Origin: Streptomyces sp. NRRL S-87
Lineage (GTDB): Bacteria; Actinomycetota; Actinomycetes; Streptomycetales; Streptomycetaceae
Length of the DNA stretch: 42,000 nucleotides
Direction of reading: 5' to 3'
Assembly (NCBI RefSeq): GCF_000719335.1
Contig: NZ_JOGB01000080.1
Location: 1 to 42,000 of the forward strand
Shown here: positions 25,053 to 33,457 of the stretch, one piece after another
How positions within the stretch are numbered: the first letter of the stretch is position 1
Layout of the letters: each line of letters opens with the position of its first letter
Program-made: the position numbers and the translations under genes
Notes under the pieces: model-generated
Seen by the model: only the letters and a program-made list of their open reading frames with translations
The model's database searches: none
What the model was told of the DNA's origin: nothing

Positions 25053-26378
25053 ATGGCGGTCCCCGAGACGACGACCGAGCAGCGCGCCGAGCAGATCCTC
25101 GACGTCTTCGACACCGCCTTCGGCGAGCTTCTCGCCGCCGACCCCACCGCCTTCCAGGTCAAGTTCCGGAAGATGGCGGCCTCGGCGTTCGCCTTCTACC
25201 GGGGCACGGCCTGCCTCTTCTACGCCGACCTGGAGCACGAGCGGCACGGCGGCCCGTTCGTGGACGAGCGCACGGGACGCGTGTGGATCCACGGCGACCT
25301 GCACGCCGAGAACTTCGGCACGTACATGGACGCCAACGGCCGGCTGGTCTTCAACGTCAACGACTTCGACGAGGCCTATGTGGGGCCTTTCACATGGGAC
25401 CTCAAGCGCTTCGCCGCCTCGGTCGCCCTGATCGGCTACACCAAGGCCCTCAGCGACGAGCAGATCAGCGAGCTGGTGCGGATCTACGCCAACGCCTACC
25501 GGGAGCGGATCCACCAGCTGGCCACGGGGACGAAGAGCGACGAGGCGCCTTCGTTCACCCTCGACACGTCCGTGGGCCCGCTGCTGGACGCGCTGCGCGA
25601 CGCCCGCGCGCGCACCCGTTTCGCGCTGCTGGACTCGATGACGGAGATCCGGGACCACGAGCGGCGCTTCTCCTCCGGCGGCGGCGCCATCGAGCTGGAC
25701 GCCGCCACCCGCTACAAGGTGCTGGCGGCCTTCGACGGGTACCTGGAGACCCTGCCCGAGTCGAGCCTCGTCCGCCCCGACTCCTACCGCGTCAAGGACG
25801 TGGTGGGCCGGCGCGGCGTGGGCATCGGCTCGGCCGGCCTGCCCTCGTACAACATCCTGCTGGAGGGCCACAGCGACGCCCTGGAGAACGACGTCGTGAT
25901 CTACCTCAAGCAGGCCCAGACCCCGGCGGTCTCGCGGCACGTCACGGACCGCGCGGTGCGCGAGTACTTCCAGCACGAGGGCCACCGCACGGTGATCTCG
26001 CAGCGCGCACTGCAGGCGCACGCCGACCCGTGGCTGGGCTGGACCGAGCTCGACGGCGCCGGACAGCTGGTGGCCGAGGTCTCCCCGTACGCGGTGGACC
26101 TGGACTGGTCCGACATCGACGACCCGGCGGAGATCGCGGGCGTGGTCGCCGACCTGGGTCGGGCCACGGCGACCATGCACGCCTCCGCGGACGAGGCCGA
26201 GAGCGGCCAGTCGCTGGTGCCGTTCTCCACCGAGCGGGCCATCGACGCGGCGATCGCCGCCGACGAGGAGGGCTTCGCGGACCTCCTGGTGGAGTTCGCC
26301 CACGTGTACGGCGCCCGGGCCCGGGCCGACCACCAGATCTTCGTGGACCTCTTCCGCAACGGCCGCCTCATCCGCTGA
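25053..26378 (+). CDS. DUF2252 family protein
   Basis: A 441-aa cytoplasmic protein of the DUF2252 family, distantly related to kinase-like (APH) folds. Family features: ASAFAFYRGTACLFYADLE, VWIHGDLHAENFGTYMDANGRLVFNVNDFDEAYVGPFTWDLKRFAASVAL (an HGDxHxxN plus DFD catalytic-type core), GIGSAGLPSYNILLEG and QHEGHRTVISQRALQAHADPWLGW. The HGDLHAEN/DFDE pair mimics the catalytic loop and metal-binding Asp of aminoglycoside phosphotransferases, but no substrate is known. I chose ATG 25053 because CAGGAGG lies 7 nt upstream. An in-frame ATG at 24996 lacks one. It diverges from dnaE across a 273-bp gap that shows nothing else recognisable. Confidence 0.92.
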   Translation: MAVPETTTEQRAEQILDVFDTAFGELLAADPTAFQVKFRKMAASAFAFYRGTACLFYADLEHERHGGPFVDERTGRVWIHGDLHAENFGTYMDANGRLVFNVNDFDEAYVGPFTWDLKRFAASVALIGYTKALSDEQISELVRIYANAYRERIHQLATGTKSDEAPSFTLDTSVGPLLDALRDARARTRFALLDSMTEIRDHERRFSSGGGAIELDAATRYKVLAAFDGYLETLPESSLVRPDSYRVKDVVGRRGVGIGSAGLPSYNILLEGHSDALENDVVIYLKQAQTPAVSRHVTDRAVREYFQHEGHRTVISQRALQAHADPWLGWTELDGAGQLVAEVSPYAVDLDWSDIDDPAEIAGVVADLGRATATMHASADEAESGQSLVPFSTERAIDAAIAADEEGFADLLVEFAHVYGARARADHQIFVDLFRNGRLIR

Positions 26379-26381
26379 CCC

Positions 26382-26437
26382 GCCGGGACGCCCCCGCCGG
26401 GACGCCCCCGCCGGGACGCCCCCGCCAGGACGCCCCG
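26382..26437. repeat. 14-bp tandem repeat, four copies
   Basis: GCCGGGACGCCCCC is repeated at 26382, 26396 and 26410 exactly and at 26424 with two changes, immediately downstream of the DUF2252 stop. It fills the gap before the terminator hairpin. Confidence 0.9.
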
Positions 26438-26460
26438 GCCGGGCCGATCCGGCCCGGTCG
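26436..26460. terminator. Bidirectional terminator hairpin
   Basis: An 11-bp stem (26436-26446 with 26450-26460, one G-T pair) around ATC, between the convergent DUF2252 and alpha/beta hydrolase genes. Confidence 0.7.
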
Positions 26461-26484
26461 ACGGGGTCCCCCCACCACGGCCCC

Positions 26485-27420
26485 CTAGTAACGGCCTCCC
26501 TCCGTCGCCACGAGCACCTCGCGCAGCCGCGCGGCGTACGCCGCCGGGTGCGTGAGGTTGCCGTTGTGCCCGCCGGGGAACTCCACCGCGTCCGTACCGA
26601 GGAGCACGGCGAGCTCCTCGGCGCAGCGGTAGTCGAAGACGGTGCGCGGCGTGGCACGCCCGGTCACGGGCACGATCCGGGGGCCGCCCTCCCGCAGTCC
26701 CGCCAGGGCCGCCGTGTCGAGGGTGTCCTCGACGACGGCGGTGAAGTCGCGGGTGATGAAGAAGTCGAAGTCGGCCGTCCGCTCGGCCATGGGCGGCTGC
26801 GGGCTCAGCCCGGGCTCGCGGTCCGGGCTCGCCGGGTCGATGCCGAGCACGCGCGCCACCTCCCGGAGCGCGACCCCGAGCCCCTCCCTGCGGTAGAGGT
26901 CCGCTATCTCCACGAGCTCCCGCTCGTGGGCCTCCCGCTCCGCGACGGGCAGCAGCCGGGGCGACACCGGCTCGTGCGCCACGAGGACCGAGAGCTGCTC
27001 GGGGTGTCGGACCGCCAGGTGCAGGCCGATGGAGGCCCCGAGGCTGAGCCCCAGCATGCGCGCGGGCTCGTCGGTCAGGGCGGCGAGCAGTCGGTGGACG
27101 TCGTCCGCGTGCTGCTCCATCGTGACGCCCCGTCCGGGCTCGAGGGCACTGCGGGACAGCCCCCGCCGGTCGTAGGTCACCACCGTGTGGTCCCGGACCA
27201 GCCGGTCGACGAGGTCGACGCTGCGCCCCGCTCCCCCTTCTCCGCTCTGGGCGACCAGCAGCAGCGGCCCGTCCCCCCGCACCTCGTAGTACAGCTCGGC
27301 CCCCGGCACCGGCAGCACGCCGCTCCGTCGCGCGCCGCCCGACGGCGCCTCCTGCGCTCCCGTCCGCCGCTCTGCACCCGTCCCGGTCGCGATCGCGTGC
27401 GCCGTCACCCGCATCTCCAT
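26485..27420 (-). CDS. Alpha/beta hydrolase
   Basis: A 311-aa alpha/beta-hydrolase fold enzyme. The nucleophile elbow is GLSLGAS with Ser126. The oxyanion/HG-like region is near LLLVAQSGEGG, the strand DHTVVTYDRRGLSRSAL is typical, and the catalytic His is probably in EFPGGHNGNLTHP near the C-terminus. The substrate is unknown. A disordered N-terminus of about 35 residues precedes the fold. I chose ATG 27420 because GGGGAG sits 7 nt upstream. It is divergent from a MarR regulator with a repeat array across its promoter, so it is probably the MarR target. Confidence 0.9.
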   Translation of the reverse strand: MEMRVTAHAIATGTGAERRTGAQEAPSGGARRSGVLPVPGAELYYEVRGDGPLLLVAQSGEGGAGRSVDLVDRLVRDHTVVTYDRRGLSRSALEPGRGVTMEQHADDVHRLLAALTDEPARMLGLSLGASIGLHLAVRHPEQLSVLVAHEPVSPRLLPVAEREAHERELVEIADLYRREGLGVALREVARVLGIDPASPDREPGLSPQPPMAERTADFDFFITRDFTAVVEDTLDTAALAGLREGGPRIVPVTGRATPRTVFDYRCAEELAVLLGTDAVEFPGGHNGNLTHPAAYAARLREVLVATEGGRY

Positions 27421-27476
27421 CGTGATCTCCCCCTCCACCACAGGTCGTCCCGAGCCTTTGCCGACCCGGTGCCCTC

Positions 27477-27505
27477 ACCATAACCCATCCATCTCGATGC
27501 ATCAA
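27477..27505 (-). promoter_or_regulatory. Promoter of the alpha/beta hydrolase
   Basis: On the minus strand, TTGATG (27500-27505) and TATGGT (27477-27482) are separated by exactly 17 bp, a good housekeeping-type promoter. The spacer contains CATC and GATG half-sites of the operator array. Confidence 0.65.
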
Positions 27506-27556
27506 TAGCGATACATCTGTCGGGATGAATCGCGGGCGATGGATCCATCCCGATGT
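27487..27556. promoter_or_regulatory. MarR operator-like array of CATC/GATG repeats
   Basis: The divergent region is unusually AT-rich and packed with inverted CATC/GATG half-sites: CATCTCGATGCATC (about 27490-27503), CGATACATC facing GATGAATCG (27509-27532), the perfect palindrome GATGGATCCATC (27538-27549) and CATCCCGATG (27546-27555). The sites overlap the hydrolase -35 and spacer at one end and the marR -10 at the other. This is the layout of autoregulated MarR operators; the assignment to this MarR is inference. Confidence 0.6.
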
Positions 27557-27561
27557 ACCGT
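27556..27561 (+). promoter_or_regulatory. -10-like TACCGT for marR (leaderless)
   Basis: TACCGT ends 6 nt before the GTG at 27568 and no Shine-Dalgarno sequence is present. It touches the last GATG half-site of the array. Confidence 0.45.
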
Positions 27562-27567
27562 GACCCC

Positions 27568-28164
27568 GTGAGCGACCACCACACCGCCGCCGACCCGGAC
27601 CCGGCCCCCGCCTCGACCCCCGCCCCCGCCTGGACCCCCGCCCCGACCTCGGACCCGGCCCCCGCCTCGACCTCCGCCCCGACCTCGGACCCGGACCCGG
27701 CCATGACCCCGGTCGAGCTCTTCCTCCTCGGCCGGACGCTGATGAAGATCGGCGAGGAGGCCCTCCCCGCGCCCGAGGAGCCCGCCGGGGGCCCCGCCGC
27801 GCAGGGCACCCGCGCCGTGCTCATCACCCTCAGCGACGTCACCGCCCACCCCGGCAGCGCGGTCGGCGAGATCTCCCGCCGCACCGGCCTCCCGCAGAGC
27901 CAGGTCTCCACGGCGGTCGCGCGCCTGAAGCAGACCGGCTCCGTGGTCACCTCCCCCGACCCGGCCGACGGCCGGCGCCTGCTGGTGCACGTGGCCGAGG
28001 CCGTCTCCGAGCGCGTCGCCCGGGTCCGCGCCACCCGCATCGACTCCGCCCTCGCCACCGCGCTCGGCACGGACGACCCCGCCCGCCTCCACGAGGTCAC
28101 CGAGGCCCTGGCGGTCCTGGCCCGCCACCTCCCGCCCGGCAGCCTGGCCAACCTGCGCCCCTGA
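27568..28164 (+). CDS. MarR-family transcriptional regulator
   Basis: A 198-aa winged-helix regulator. Residues 1-45 are a Pro/Ala/Thr/Ser/Asp low-complexity tail (A-S-T-P-A-P style repeats). The core follows: MTPVELFLLGRTLMKIGEEAL helix, AVLITLSDVTAHPGSAVGEISRRTGLPQSQVSTAVARLKQTGSVVTSPDPADGRRLLVHV (helix-turn-helix plus wing with the DGRR wing signature), then a C-terminal dimerisation helix. GTG 27568 is preferred over ATG 27553 because TACCGT lies 6 nt upstream. Divergence from the hydrolase gene suggests control of both genes; the ligand is unknown. Confidence 0.88.
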   Translation: MSDHHTAADPDPAPASTPAPAWTPAPTSDPAPASTSAPTSDPDPAMTPVELFLLGRTLMKIGEEALPAPEEPAGGPAAQGTRAVLITLSDVTAHPGSAVGEISRRTGLPQSQVSTAVARLKQTGSVVTSPDPADGRRLLVHVAEAVSERVARVRATRIDSALATALGTDDPARLHEVTEALAVLARHLPPGSLANLRP

Positions 28165-28207
28165 CCGGAGGCCCGGCACACAGGAACTCATGGCACACTC
28201 AGGCGCG

Positions 28208-28894
28208 ATGGACATTTCAGGAGTACGGCTTCGGGCACTGCGGGCGGCGCTGTTCAGCGCCGTCGTCGTCGTGCTCTCGACGGCCACCCACGTCCTGGTG
28301 TCCCGCGTCCCGCTGCCCCCGGCCCTCGTCGGGGGCGCGTACGCCGCCGTCTTCGCCATCGCGTTCGCGCTCGCCGGGCGCGAACGCGGCTTCTGGCGCA
28401 TCGCGGGCCTCCTGGTCCCGCTGGAGCTGGCCGCCGACACCGTCCTGACCTCCGGTCAGGACGTCTGCTACGGCCCGTCCGGCGGCCCGGTCTCCGGCCC
28501 GCTCAAGGCCATGGGCCTCGACGTGCTGTGCGGCGGCCCGCCCGTGGGCGCGCCGCTGGCCCGGGTCGCCGGCACCGCGGGCGACCCCGCGGCGCTGCTG
28601 GCCTCCCCGGCCCCGGCGACGCCCTGGCTGCTGCTGGCCGCCCACGTCTCGGTGGGCCTGCTGGCCTCCGTGTGGCTGCGCCGCGGCGAGCGGGCCCTGG
28701 CCGGCCTGGTCGAGGCCACGGCCGCGGCGGCATTCCGGCCGCTCCGGCTGGCCGTGGCGGCGGCGCGGACAGTGGCGGCCCCGGCGCTGCGCACCGTCCG
28801 GGCCGGGCGGTCGCGGGCGGTCGCCCGTACCCGTTTCCCCGCGCACTCCGTGGGCCGGCGGGGGCCGCCCCGCACGGCGCCCTGCGGCGCCTGA
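28208..28894 (+). CDS. Predicted membrane protein, unknown
   Basis: A 228-aa protein with about four hydrophobic helices (AALFSAVVVVLSTATHVLVS, LVGGAYAAVFAIAFALAG, FWRIAGLLVPLELAADTVL and TPWLLLAAHVSVGLLASVWL), then a basic Ala/Arg-rich cytoplasmic tail (LVEATAAAAFRPLRLAVAAARTV to the end). Two Cys occur in the outer loop (DVCYGPSGG, LDVLCGG). I recognise no domain. I favour the ATG at 28208 (MDISGVRLRALR) because CACACT sits 8 nt upstream in leaderless style; ATG 28190 with AGGAACTC upstream is also possible. It precedes a DsbA-like gene by 48 bp on the same strand. Confidence 0.75.
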   Translation: MDISGVRLRALRAALFSAVVVVLSTATHVLVSRVPLPPALVGGAYAAVFAIAFALAGRERGFWRIAGLLVPLELAADTVLTSGQDVCYGPSGGPVSGPLKAMGLDVLCGGPPVGAPLARVAGTAGDPAALLASPAPATPWLLLAAHVSVGLLASVWLRRGERALAGLVEATAAAAFRPLRLAVAAARTVAAPALRTVRAGRSRAVARTRFPAHSVGRRGPPRTAPCGA

Positions 28895-28942
28895 TCCCAC
28901 GCGGCACCCCCCATCACCCTTTCCCATCCACGGAGTTCCACC

Positions 28943-29737
28943 ATGAGCAACCGCAACAGCAAGGCGAACAAGGACGCGGCCCGCGAGCGGATGCGCGCCG
29001 AGCGCGAGCGCCAGGCGAAGAAGGACAAGGTCCGCCGCCAGATATTCGTCGCCGGGGGCGTGGTCGCGGTCCTCGCCCTCGCCGGCGGCATCGGCTTCGC
29101 CGTGATGCAGGCCAACAAGCCCGGCACGTGGGAGGCGGCGAAGGACGCCAAGCTGGTCGCCCCGAAGAACACCGAGGGCACCGACGGCACCACCGTCGTG
29201 CTCGGCAAGAAGGACGCCAAGAAGACCCTGGAGCTGTACGAGGACGGCCGCTGCCCCGTCTGCGCCGTGTTCGAGCAGACCGCGGGCGCCCAGATCAAGA
29301 AGGACCTCGACGCCGGCAAGTACAAGCTCCGGTACTTCGGCGCCACGTTCCTCGACCGCTCCTTCAGCGGCTCCGGCTCGAAGGAGGCGCTGGCCGCGCT
29401 GGGCGCCGCGCTGAACGTCAGCCCGGACGCGTTCCTGGAGTACAAGAGCGCCCTCTACTCCAAGGCGAACCACCCGGAGGAGACGCAGGACAAGTTCGCC
29501 AAGACGGACTACCTGCTCAAGATCGCCGACGAGGTGCCGGCGCTGAAGAACAGCGCCGAGTTCAAGAAGGACGTCAACGACGGCACATTCCGCCGCTGGG
29601 CGCTGGAGATGTCCGCGGTCTTCGACAAGAGCGGCGTCACCGGTACGCCCACGCTGAAGATGGACGGCAAGAAGATCGAGACCCCGCAGACGGTCGAGGC
29701 CTTCAACGCGGCGATCGACAAGGCCCTCAAGGGCTGA
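28943..29737 (+). CDS. DsbA-like membrane-anchored thioredoxin-fold protein
   Basis: A 264-aa protein with a charged N-terminal helix (SKANKDAARERMRAERERQAKKDKVRRQ), one transmembrane anchor (about 33-55) and an extracellular thioredoxin-fold domain with the redox motif CPVC at 104-107 (EDGRCPVCAVFEQT). The cis-Pro loop is GVTGTPTLKMDGKK. This fits the DsbA/Thioredoxin_4 family of actinomycetes, which oxidises or isomerises disulfides outside the membrane. ATG 28943 is preceded by CGGAG about 9 nt upstream. It may be coupled to the membrane protein before it, whose outer loops contain Cys. A strong terminator follows. Confidence 0.92.
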   Translation: MSNRNSKANKDAARERMRAERERQAKKDKVRRQIFVAGGVVAVLALAGGIGFAVMQANKPGTWEAAKDAKLVAPKNTEGTDGTTVVLGKKDAKKTLELYEDGRCPVCAVFEQTAGAQIKKDLDAGKYKLRYFGATFLDRSFSGSGSKEALAALGAALNVSPDAFLEYKSALYSKANHPEETQDKFAKTDYLLKIADEVPALKNSAEFKKDVNDGTFRRWALEMSAVFDKSGVTGTPTLKMDGKKIETPQTVEAFNAAIDKALKG

Positions 29738-29770
29738 CCCGCGCGACCCGACATCCGGGAAACGTAGGGG

Positions 29771-29809
29771 CAAAGGGCGGGCGAACTCTCCGAGTTGGCC
29801 CGTCCTTTG
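29771..29809 (+). terminator. Terminator after the DsbA-like gene
   Basis: A 12-bp stem (29771-29782 with 29798-29809, one G-T pair) continues across one mismatch into AACTC/GAGTT with a 3-nt loop. It is 34 bp after the stop codon. Confidence 0.8.
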
Positions 29810-29811
29810 TC

Positions 29812-29841
29812 TGTCCAGAGTCAAATACCAGCCAGTAATAT
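29812..29841 (+). promoter_or_regulatory. Promoter for phoD (leaderless)
   Basis: TAATAT (29836-29841) is a near-ideal -10 element, with TGTCCA (29812-29817) as a weak -35 at 18 bp. The GTG start is 8 nt downstream and no Shine-Dalgarno sequence is visible, so transcription should start at or within 1-2 nt of the GTG. No PHO-box direct repeat is seen. Confidence 0.55.
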
Positions 29842-29849
29842 GACCGGCC

Positions 29850-31514
29850 GTGACCAGTCTTCTCCCTTCTTCTGACGGGGCCACGCGCCGCCGCTCGGTC
29901 CTCAAGACCGTCGCCGCCGGCGCCGCCCTCGCCCCGCTCGCGGGAACGGCCGCCCTGGGAACGGCGACCGCCCGTGCGGCCGAGGCCGCCCCCGCCTTCC
30001 TGCACGGCGTCGCCTCCGGCGACCCGCTGCCCGACGGGGTCCTGCTCTGGACCCGCGTCACCCCCACCCCCGACGCCGCCCCCGGTTCGGGTCTCGGCCC
30101 CGACACGGACGTCTCCTGGGAGGTGGCCGAGGACAGGGGGTTCACCTCCGTCGTGTCCTCCGGGACCGCCACCGCGAGCGCCGCCTCCGACCACACGGTC
30201 AAGGCCGACGTCCGCGGCCTGCGCCCGGCCACCGCCTACTGGTTCCGCTTCTCGGCCGGTGGCACGGTCTCCCCCGTCGGCCGTACCCGCACCGCGCCCG
30301 CCCACGACGAGCGCGCCTCCGGCGTCCGCTTCGGCGTGGTCTCCTGCGCCAACTGGGAGGCGGGCTATTTCTCCGCCTACCGCCACCTGGCGGCCCGTAC
30401 CGACCTGGACGCGGTCCTCCACCTCGGCGACTACATCTACGAGTACGCCTCCGGCGGCTACCCCGAGGCCAAGTACGTCGTCCGGGAGCACGAGCCGAAG
30501 CACGAGATCACCTCGCTCGCGGACTACCGCACCCGGCACGGCAAGTACAAGACGGACCAGGACCTCCAGGCCCTGCACGCCGCCCACCCGGTCGTGGCGA
30601 TCTGGGACGACCACGAGTTCGCCAACGACGCCTGGTCCGGCGGCGCGGAGAACCACACCCCGGGCACCGAGGGCGACTGGGCGGCCCGCGTCGCGGCCGC
30701 CAAGCAGGCCTACTTCGAGTGGATGCCGGTACGCCCCTCCATCGCCGGCACCACCTACCGCAGGCTGCGCTTCGGCTCGCTGGCCGACCTGCACCTGCTC
30801 GACCTGCGCTCGTTCCGCTCGGAGCAGGTCAAGGTGGGCAGCGGCAAGGTCGACGACCCCGAGCGCACCATCACCGGCCGCGCCCAGCTGGACTGGCTGA
30901 AGTCCGGCCTGGCCGCCTCGGACGCCACCTGGAAGCTGGTCGGCACCTCGGTGATGATCTCGCCGGTCGCCTTCGGGTCCCTGCCCGCCCACCTGCTGGA
31001 GCCGCTCACCGAGCTGCTGGGCCTGCCCGGCGGCGGCCTCGCGGTCAACGTGGACCAGTGGGACGGCTACACGGACGACCGCAAGGAGCTGCTGAACCAC
31101 CTGACGCAGCGGAACATCACCAACACGGTGTTCCTGACCGGCGACATCCACATGGCCTGGGCGAACGACGTGCCGGTGACCGCCGCGACGTACCCGCTGT
31201 CGAAGTCGGCCGCCACCGAGTTCGTGGTCACGTCGGTGACCTCGGACAACATCGACGAGATGCTGCACGTGGCCCCGCAGACCCTGTCGCTGGCCGCTGC
31301 CGCCGCCGTCAAGCTGGCCAACCGGCACGTGAAGTGGGTCGACATGGACTCGCACGGCTACGGAGTGCTGGACATCACCGCCCAGCAGTCGCAGATGGAC
31401 TACTACGTCCTGTCCGACAAGCGCCGTCAGGACGCGACCTCCTCCTGGACGCGCTCGTACCGGACGCTGACCGGCACGCAGAAGGTCGAGCGGGTCTACC
31501 AGCCGGTGCGTTGA
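29850..31514 (+). CDS. phoD: Alkaline phosphatase D, Tat-exported
   Basis: A 554-aa PhoD-family phosphodiesterase/phosphatase. A twin-arginine signal is present at [21 protein letters not shown] (RRxxLK type), with an [11 protein letters not shown] processing region. The fibronectin-like N-domain [20 protein letters not shown] is typical. Metal-site motifs of the calcium/iron enzyme are visible: [51 protein letters not shown] and [15 protein letters not shown]. It releases phosphate from extracellular phosphoesters. In streptomycetes phoD genes are usually under PhoP control, but no PHO box is obvious upstream. The start is GTG 29850. Two terminators follow. Confidence 0.95.
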   Translation: MTSLLPSSDGATRRRSVLKTVAAGAALAPLAGTAALGTATARAAEAAPAFLHGVASGDPLPDGVLLWTRVTPTPDAAPGSGLGPDTDVSWEVAEDRGFTSVVSSGTATASAASDHTVKADVRGLRPATAYWFRFSAGGTVSPVGRTRTAPAHDERASGVRFGVVSCANWEAGYFSAYRHLAARTDLDAVLHLGDYIYEYASGGYPEAKYVVREHEPKHEITSLADYRTRHGKYKTDQDLQALHAAHPVVAIWDDHEFANDAWSGGAENHTPGTEGDWAARVAAAKQAYFEWMPVRPSIAGTTYRRLRFGSLADLHLLDLRSFRSEQVKVGSGKVDDPERTITGRAQLDWLKSGLAASDATWKLVGTSVMISPVAFGSLPAHLLEPLTELLGLPGGGLAVNVDQWDGYTDDRKELLNHLTQRNITNTVFLTGDIHMAWANDVPVTAATYPLSKSAATEFVVTSVTSDNIDEMLHVAPQTLSLAAAAAVKLANRHVKWVDMDSHGYGVLDITAQQSQMDYYVLSDKRRQDATSSWTRSYRTLTGTQKVERVYQPVR

Positions 31515-31523
31515 CCGTCACCA

Positions 31524-31549
31524 GGATCGTCGGCCTGAACTGACGATCC
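31524..31549 (+). terminator. First terminator after phoD
   Basis: GGATCGTC (31524-31531) pairs with GACGATCC (31542-31549) around a 10-nt loop, followed closely by a six-T run (31556-31561). It resembles a classic Rho-independent terminator. Confidence 0.75.
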
Positions 31550-31567
31550 GTCGCATTTTTTCGGCCA

Positions 31568-31602
31568 GTTGAGGGGTCCGCGCGTTACGCGGACCTCTCA
31601 AC
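31568..31602 (+). terminator. Second terminator after phoD
   Basis: A 15-bp stem (31568-31582 with 31588-31602, one G-T pair) with a 5-nt CGTTA loop, followed by TTTGTTT. This backs up the first terminator and insulates the metalloprotease gene. Confidence 0.85.
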
Positions 31603-31622
31603 TTTGTTTCGACAAGAAATCC

Positions 31623-31653
31623 TTGACGAGACGGTGACATGGACACGTAAGCT
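31623..31653 (+). promoter_or_regulatory. Possible promoter for the metalloprotease
   Basis: TTGACG (31623-31628) is a good -35; TAAGCT (31648-31653) fits TANNNT at 19-bp spacing, slightly long. The stretch 31605-31690 is unusually AT-rich. Confidence 0.4.
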
Positions 31654-31705
31654 TCACGCCATCGTGAGGAGATCCCTCCGTTAACTTTGTTCGCGAGGAG
31701 CACAC

Positions 31706-32686
31706 GTGCGCGCTTCTGCCCGCATATCCCCCACTCTGCGCCGACGCATCCTGGGTACCGCCGTACTCGCCGGAGCGCTGGCTCTCTCCCCGCTTTCCGC
31801 CCCCACGACCCTCGCCGCCGCCCCCAAGACCGGCGCCGAGAAGTGTGCCGAGGACGCGACGGCCGCCAACGCCCGTGTCGCCAAGCCGAAGACCGGCCAG
31901 GCCCACGACCCCAGCGCCATTTCGGACGCCAAGGCCAAGGCCATGGACGCCGACATGAAGGCCAAGCTCGCCAAGATCTCGAAGTCGACGCAGCAGCAGC
32001 TGGCCGCGGCGACCGCGACGATCCCGGTCTACTTCCACGTCATCCACAGCGGTACGACGGGCAAGCTGAGCGCGACGTCCATCCAGAACCAGATCAACGT
32101 CCTGAACGCCGCCTACGCGGGCCAGGGCACCGGCAACGTCGACTCGGGCTTCCAGTTCCAGCTGGTCAGCACCGACTACACGGACAACGCCACCTGGTAC
32201 AACGTCAGCGACGGCACCCAGGCCGAGAAGGACATGAAGAACGCCCTGCGCAAGGGCGGCGCCAACGCGCTGAACCTGTACTCGGCCAACCTGGGCGGCG
32301 GCCTGCTCGGCTGGGCGACCTTCCCGAGCGACTACACCTCGGCGCCCAAGATGGACGGCGTGGTCCTGCTCGACACCTCGCTGCCGGGCGGCTCGGCCAC
32401 CAACTACAACGAGGGTGACACCGCCACGCACGAGGTCGGCCACTGGCTGGGCCTTTACCACACCTTCCAGGGCGGCTGCACGGGCAACGGCGACTACGTC
32501 TCGGACACCCCGGCCGAGAAGAGCGCCGCCTACCAGTGCCCGACCGGTCGTGACACCTGCGCCAGCAAGGCGGGTGTGGACCCGATCCACAACTTCATGG
32601 ACTACACCTACGACTCCTGCATGTACCAGTTCACCTCTGGTCAGGTGGCGCGCATGAAGAGCATGTGGACGTCCTACCGCGCCTGA
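31706..32686 (+). CDS. Secreted zinc metalloprotease (M43-like)
   Basis: A 326-aa exported endopeptidase. A Sec-type signal ([29 protein letters not shown]) is followed by a Lys/Ala-rich propeptide-like segment to about residue 100. The catalytic domain has [11 protein letters not shown] (242-252, the HExxHxxGxxH zinc site) and the Met-turn NFMDYT (296-301), as in pappalysin-type M43 metzincins. Cys residues in the C-terminal part ([30 protein letters not shown]) probably form disulfides. GTG 31706 has GAGGAG about 5-6 nt upstream. It is in its own transcription unit, flanked by terminators. Confidence 0.93.
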   Translation: MRASARISPTLRRRILGTAVLAGALALSPLSAPTTLAAAPKTGAEKCAEDATAANARVAKPKTGQAHDPSAISDAKAKAMDADMKAKLAKISKSTQQQLAAATATIPVYFHVIHSGTTGKLSATSIQNQINVLNAAYAGQGTGNVDSGFQFQLVSTDYTDNATWYNVSDGTQAEKDMKNALRKGGANALNLYSANLGGGLLGWATFPSDYTSAPKMDGVVLLDTSLPGGSATNYNEGDTATHEVGHWLGLYHTFQGGCTGNGDYVSDTPAEKSAAYQCPTGRDTCASKAGVDPIHNFMDYTYDSCMYQFTSGQVARMKSMWTSYRA

Positions 32687-32751
32687 ACACCGCGACGCAC
32701 CGCTGATGCACCGCTGATGCACCGCATCCGGTAGCACCCCGGGAACGGGGG

Positions 32752-32788
32752 GAGGGCCCGGACCGGCACGATGCCGGTCCGGGCCCTC
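32752..32788. terminator. Bidirectional terminator hairpin
   Basis: A perfect 17-bp stem (32752-32768 with 32772-32788) around CGA, between the convergent metalloprotease and dienelactone-hydrolase genes. Short tandem GCACCGCTGAT repeats lie just before it (32697-32725). Confidence 0.85.
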
Positions 32789-32829
32789 TCGTCATGACCG
32801 CCCGCGGCGGGAGCCAAAGAACCGGCAGC

Positions 32830-33399
32830 TCAGATGCTCTCCAGGAAGGCCAGCGCCGTCGCCCAGGTGCGCTCGGCGGACTCCTCGTCGTAGTCCGGCA
32901 GCTCCGGGTCGGTGTAGAGGTGCCCGGCGCCCGGGTAGCGGTGCACCTCGATGTCCGCGCCGGCCCGCTGCATGCGCAGGTACCAGGCCGTCAGCCAGTC
33001 GTGGGTCTCGAACGCGTCCGGGTCCGCCACGTGCAGCTGGACCGGCAGGTCGTCCACGGAAGCGCCCTCGGGCACGTCCGAGGTGCCGTGCAGGAGCAGC
33101 AGCCCGCGGGCCTTCTCGTCGCCGAGCGCCAACTGCTGGGCCACCGAGGCGCCCAGCGAGAAGCCCGCGTACACCAGTCCGCGCGCGGAGTGCGGGGCCG
33201 CCGCCAGGATCGCCCGCTTCAGGATCTCGTCCCGGCCCAGCTCCTCGTTGAAGGCCATGCCCTCCTCGACGGTGTCGAAGACCCGCCCCTCGAAGAGGTC
33301 GGGCACGACCACCTCGTGCCCCGCGGCGCGCAGCCGCTCGGCGGCCGCGTGCACGGCCGGCCGGAGTCCGTATGTCGAGTGGAAGAGCATGATGTTCAT
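32830..33399 (-). CDS. Dienelactone hydrolase family protein
   Basis: A 189-aa alpha/beta hydrolase of the DLH family. It begins MNIMLFHSTYGLRPAVHAAAERLRAAGHEVVVPDLFEG. The nucleophile elbow is AGFSLGAS with Ser81 where classical dienelactone hydrolases have Cys. ADPDAFE supplies the probable Asp and RYPGAGHLYTD the His. The substrate is unknown. ATG 33399 has CACGAT 6 nt upstream and no Shine-Dalgarno sequence. Confidence 0.9.
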   Translation of the reverse strand: MNIMLFHSTYGLRPAVHAAAERLRAAGHEVVVPDLFEGRVFDTVEEGMAFNEELGRDEILKRAILAAAPHSARGLVYAGFSLGASVAQQLALGDEKARGLLLLHGTSDVPEGASVDDLPVQLHVADPDAFETHDWLTAWYLRMQRAGADIEVHRYPGAGHLYTDPELPDYDEESAERTWATALAFLESI

Positions 33400-33457
33400 G
33401 GGGACATCGTGCCAGCCGCCGCCGACAACGGGCCGCCGAAGCGCAGCCGACAGCCGG

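Noticed and set aside
26382..26437. CRISPR-like array
   Set aside because: A 14-bp unit with no spacers; it is a short minisatellite.
29742..29849. PHO box upstream of phoD
   Set aside because: No direct GTTCACC-type repeats are visible on either strand; only a terminator and a housekeeping-like -10 are seen.
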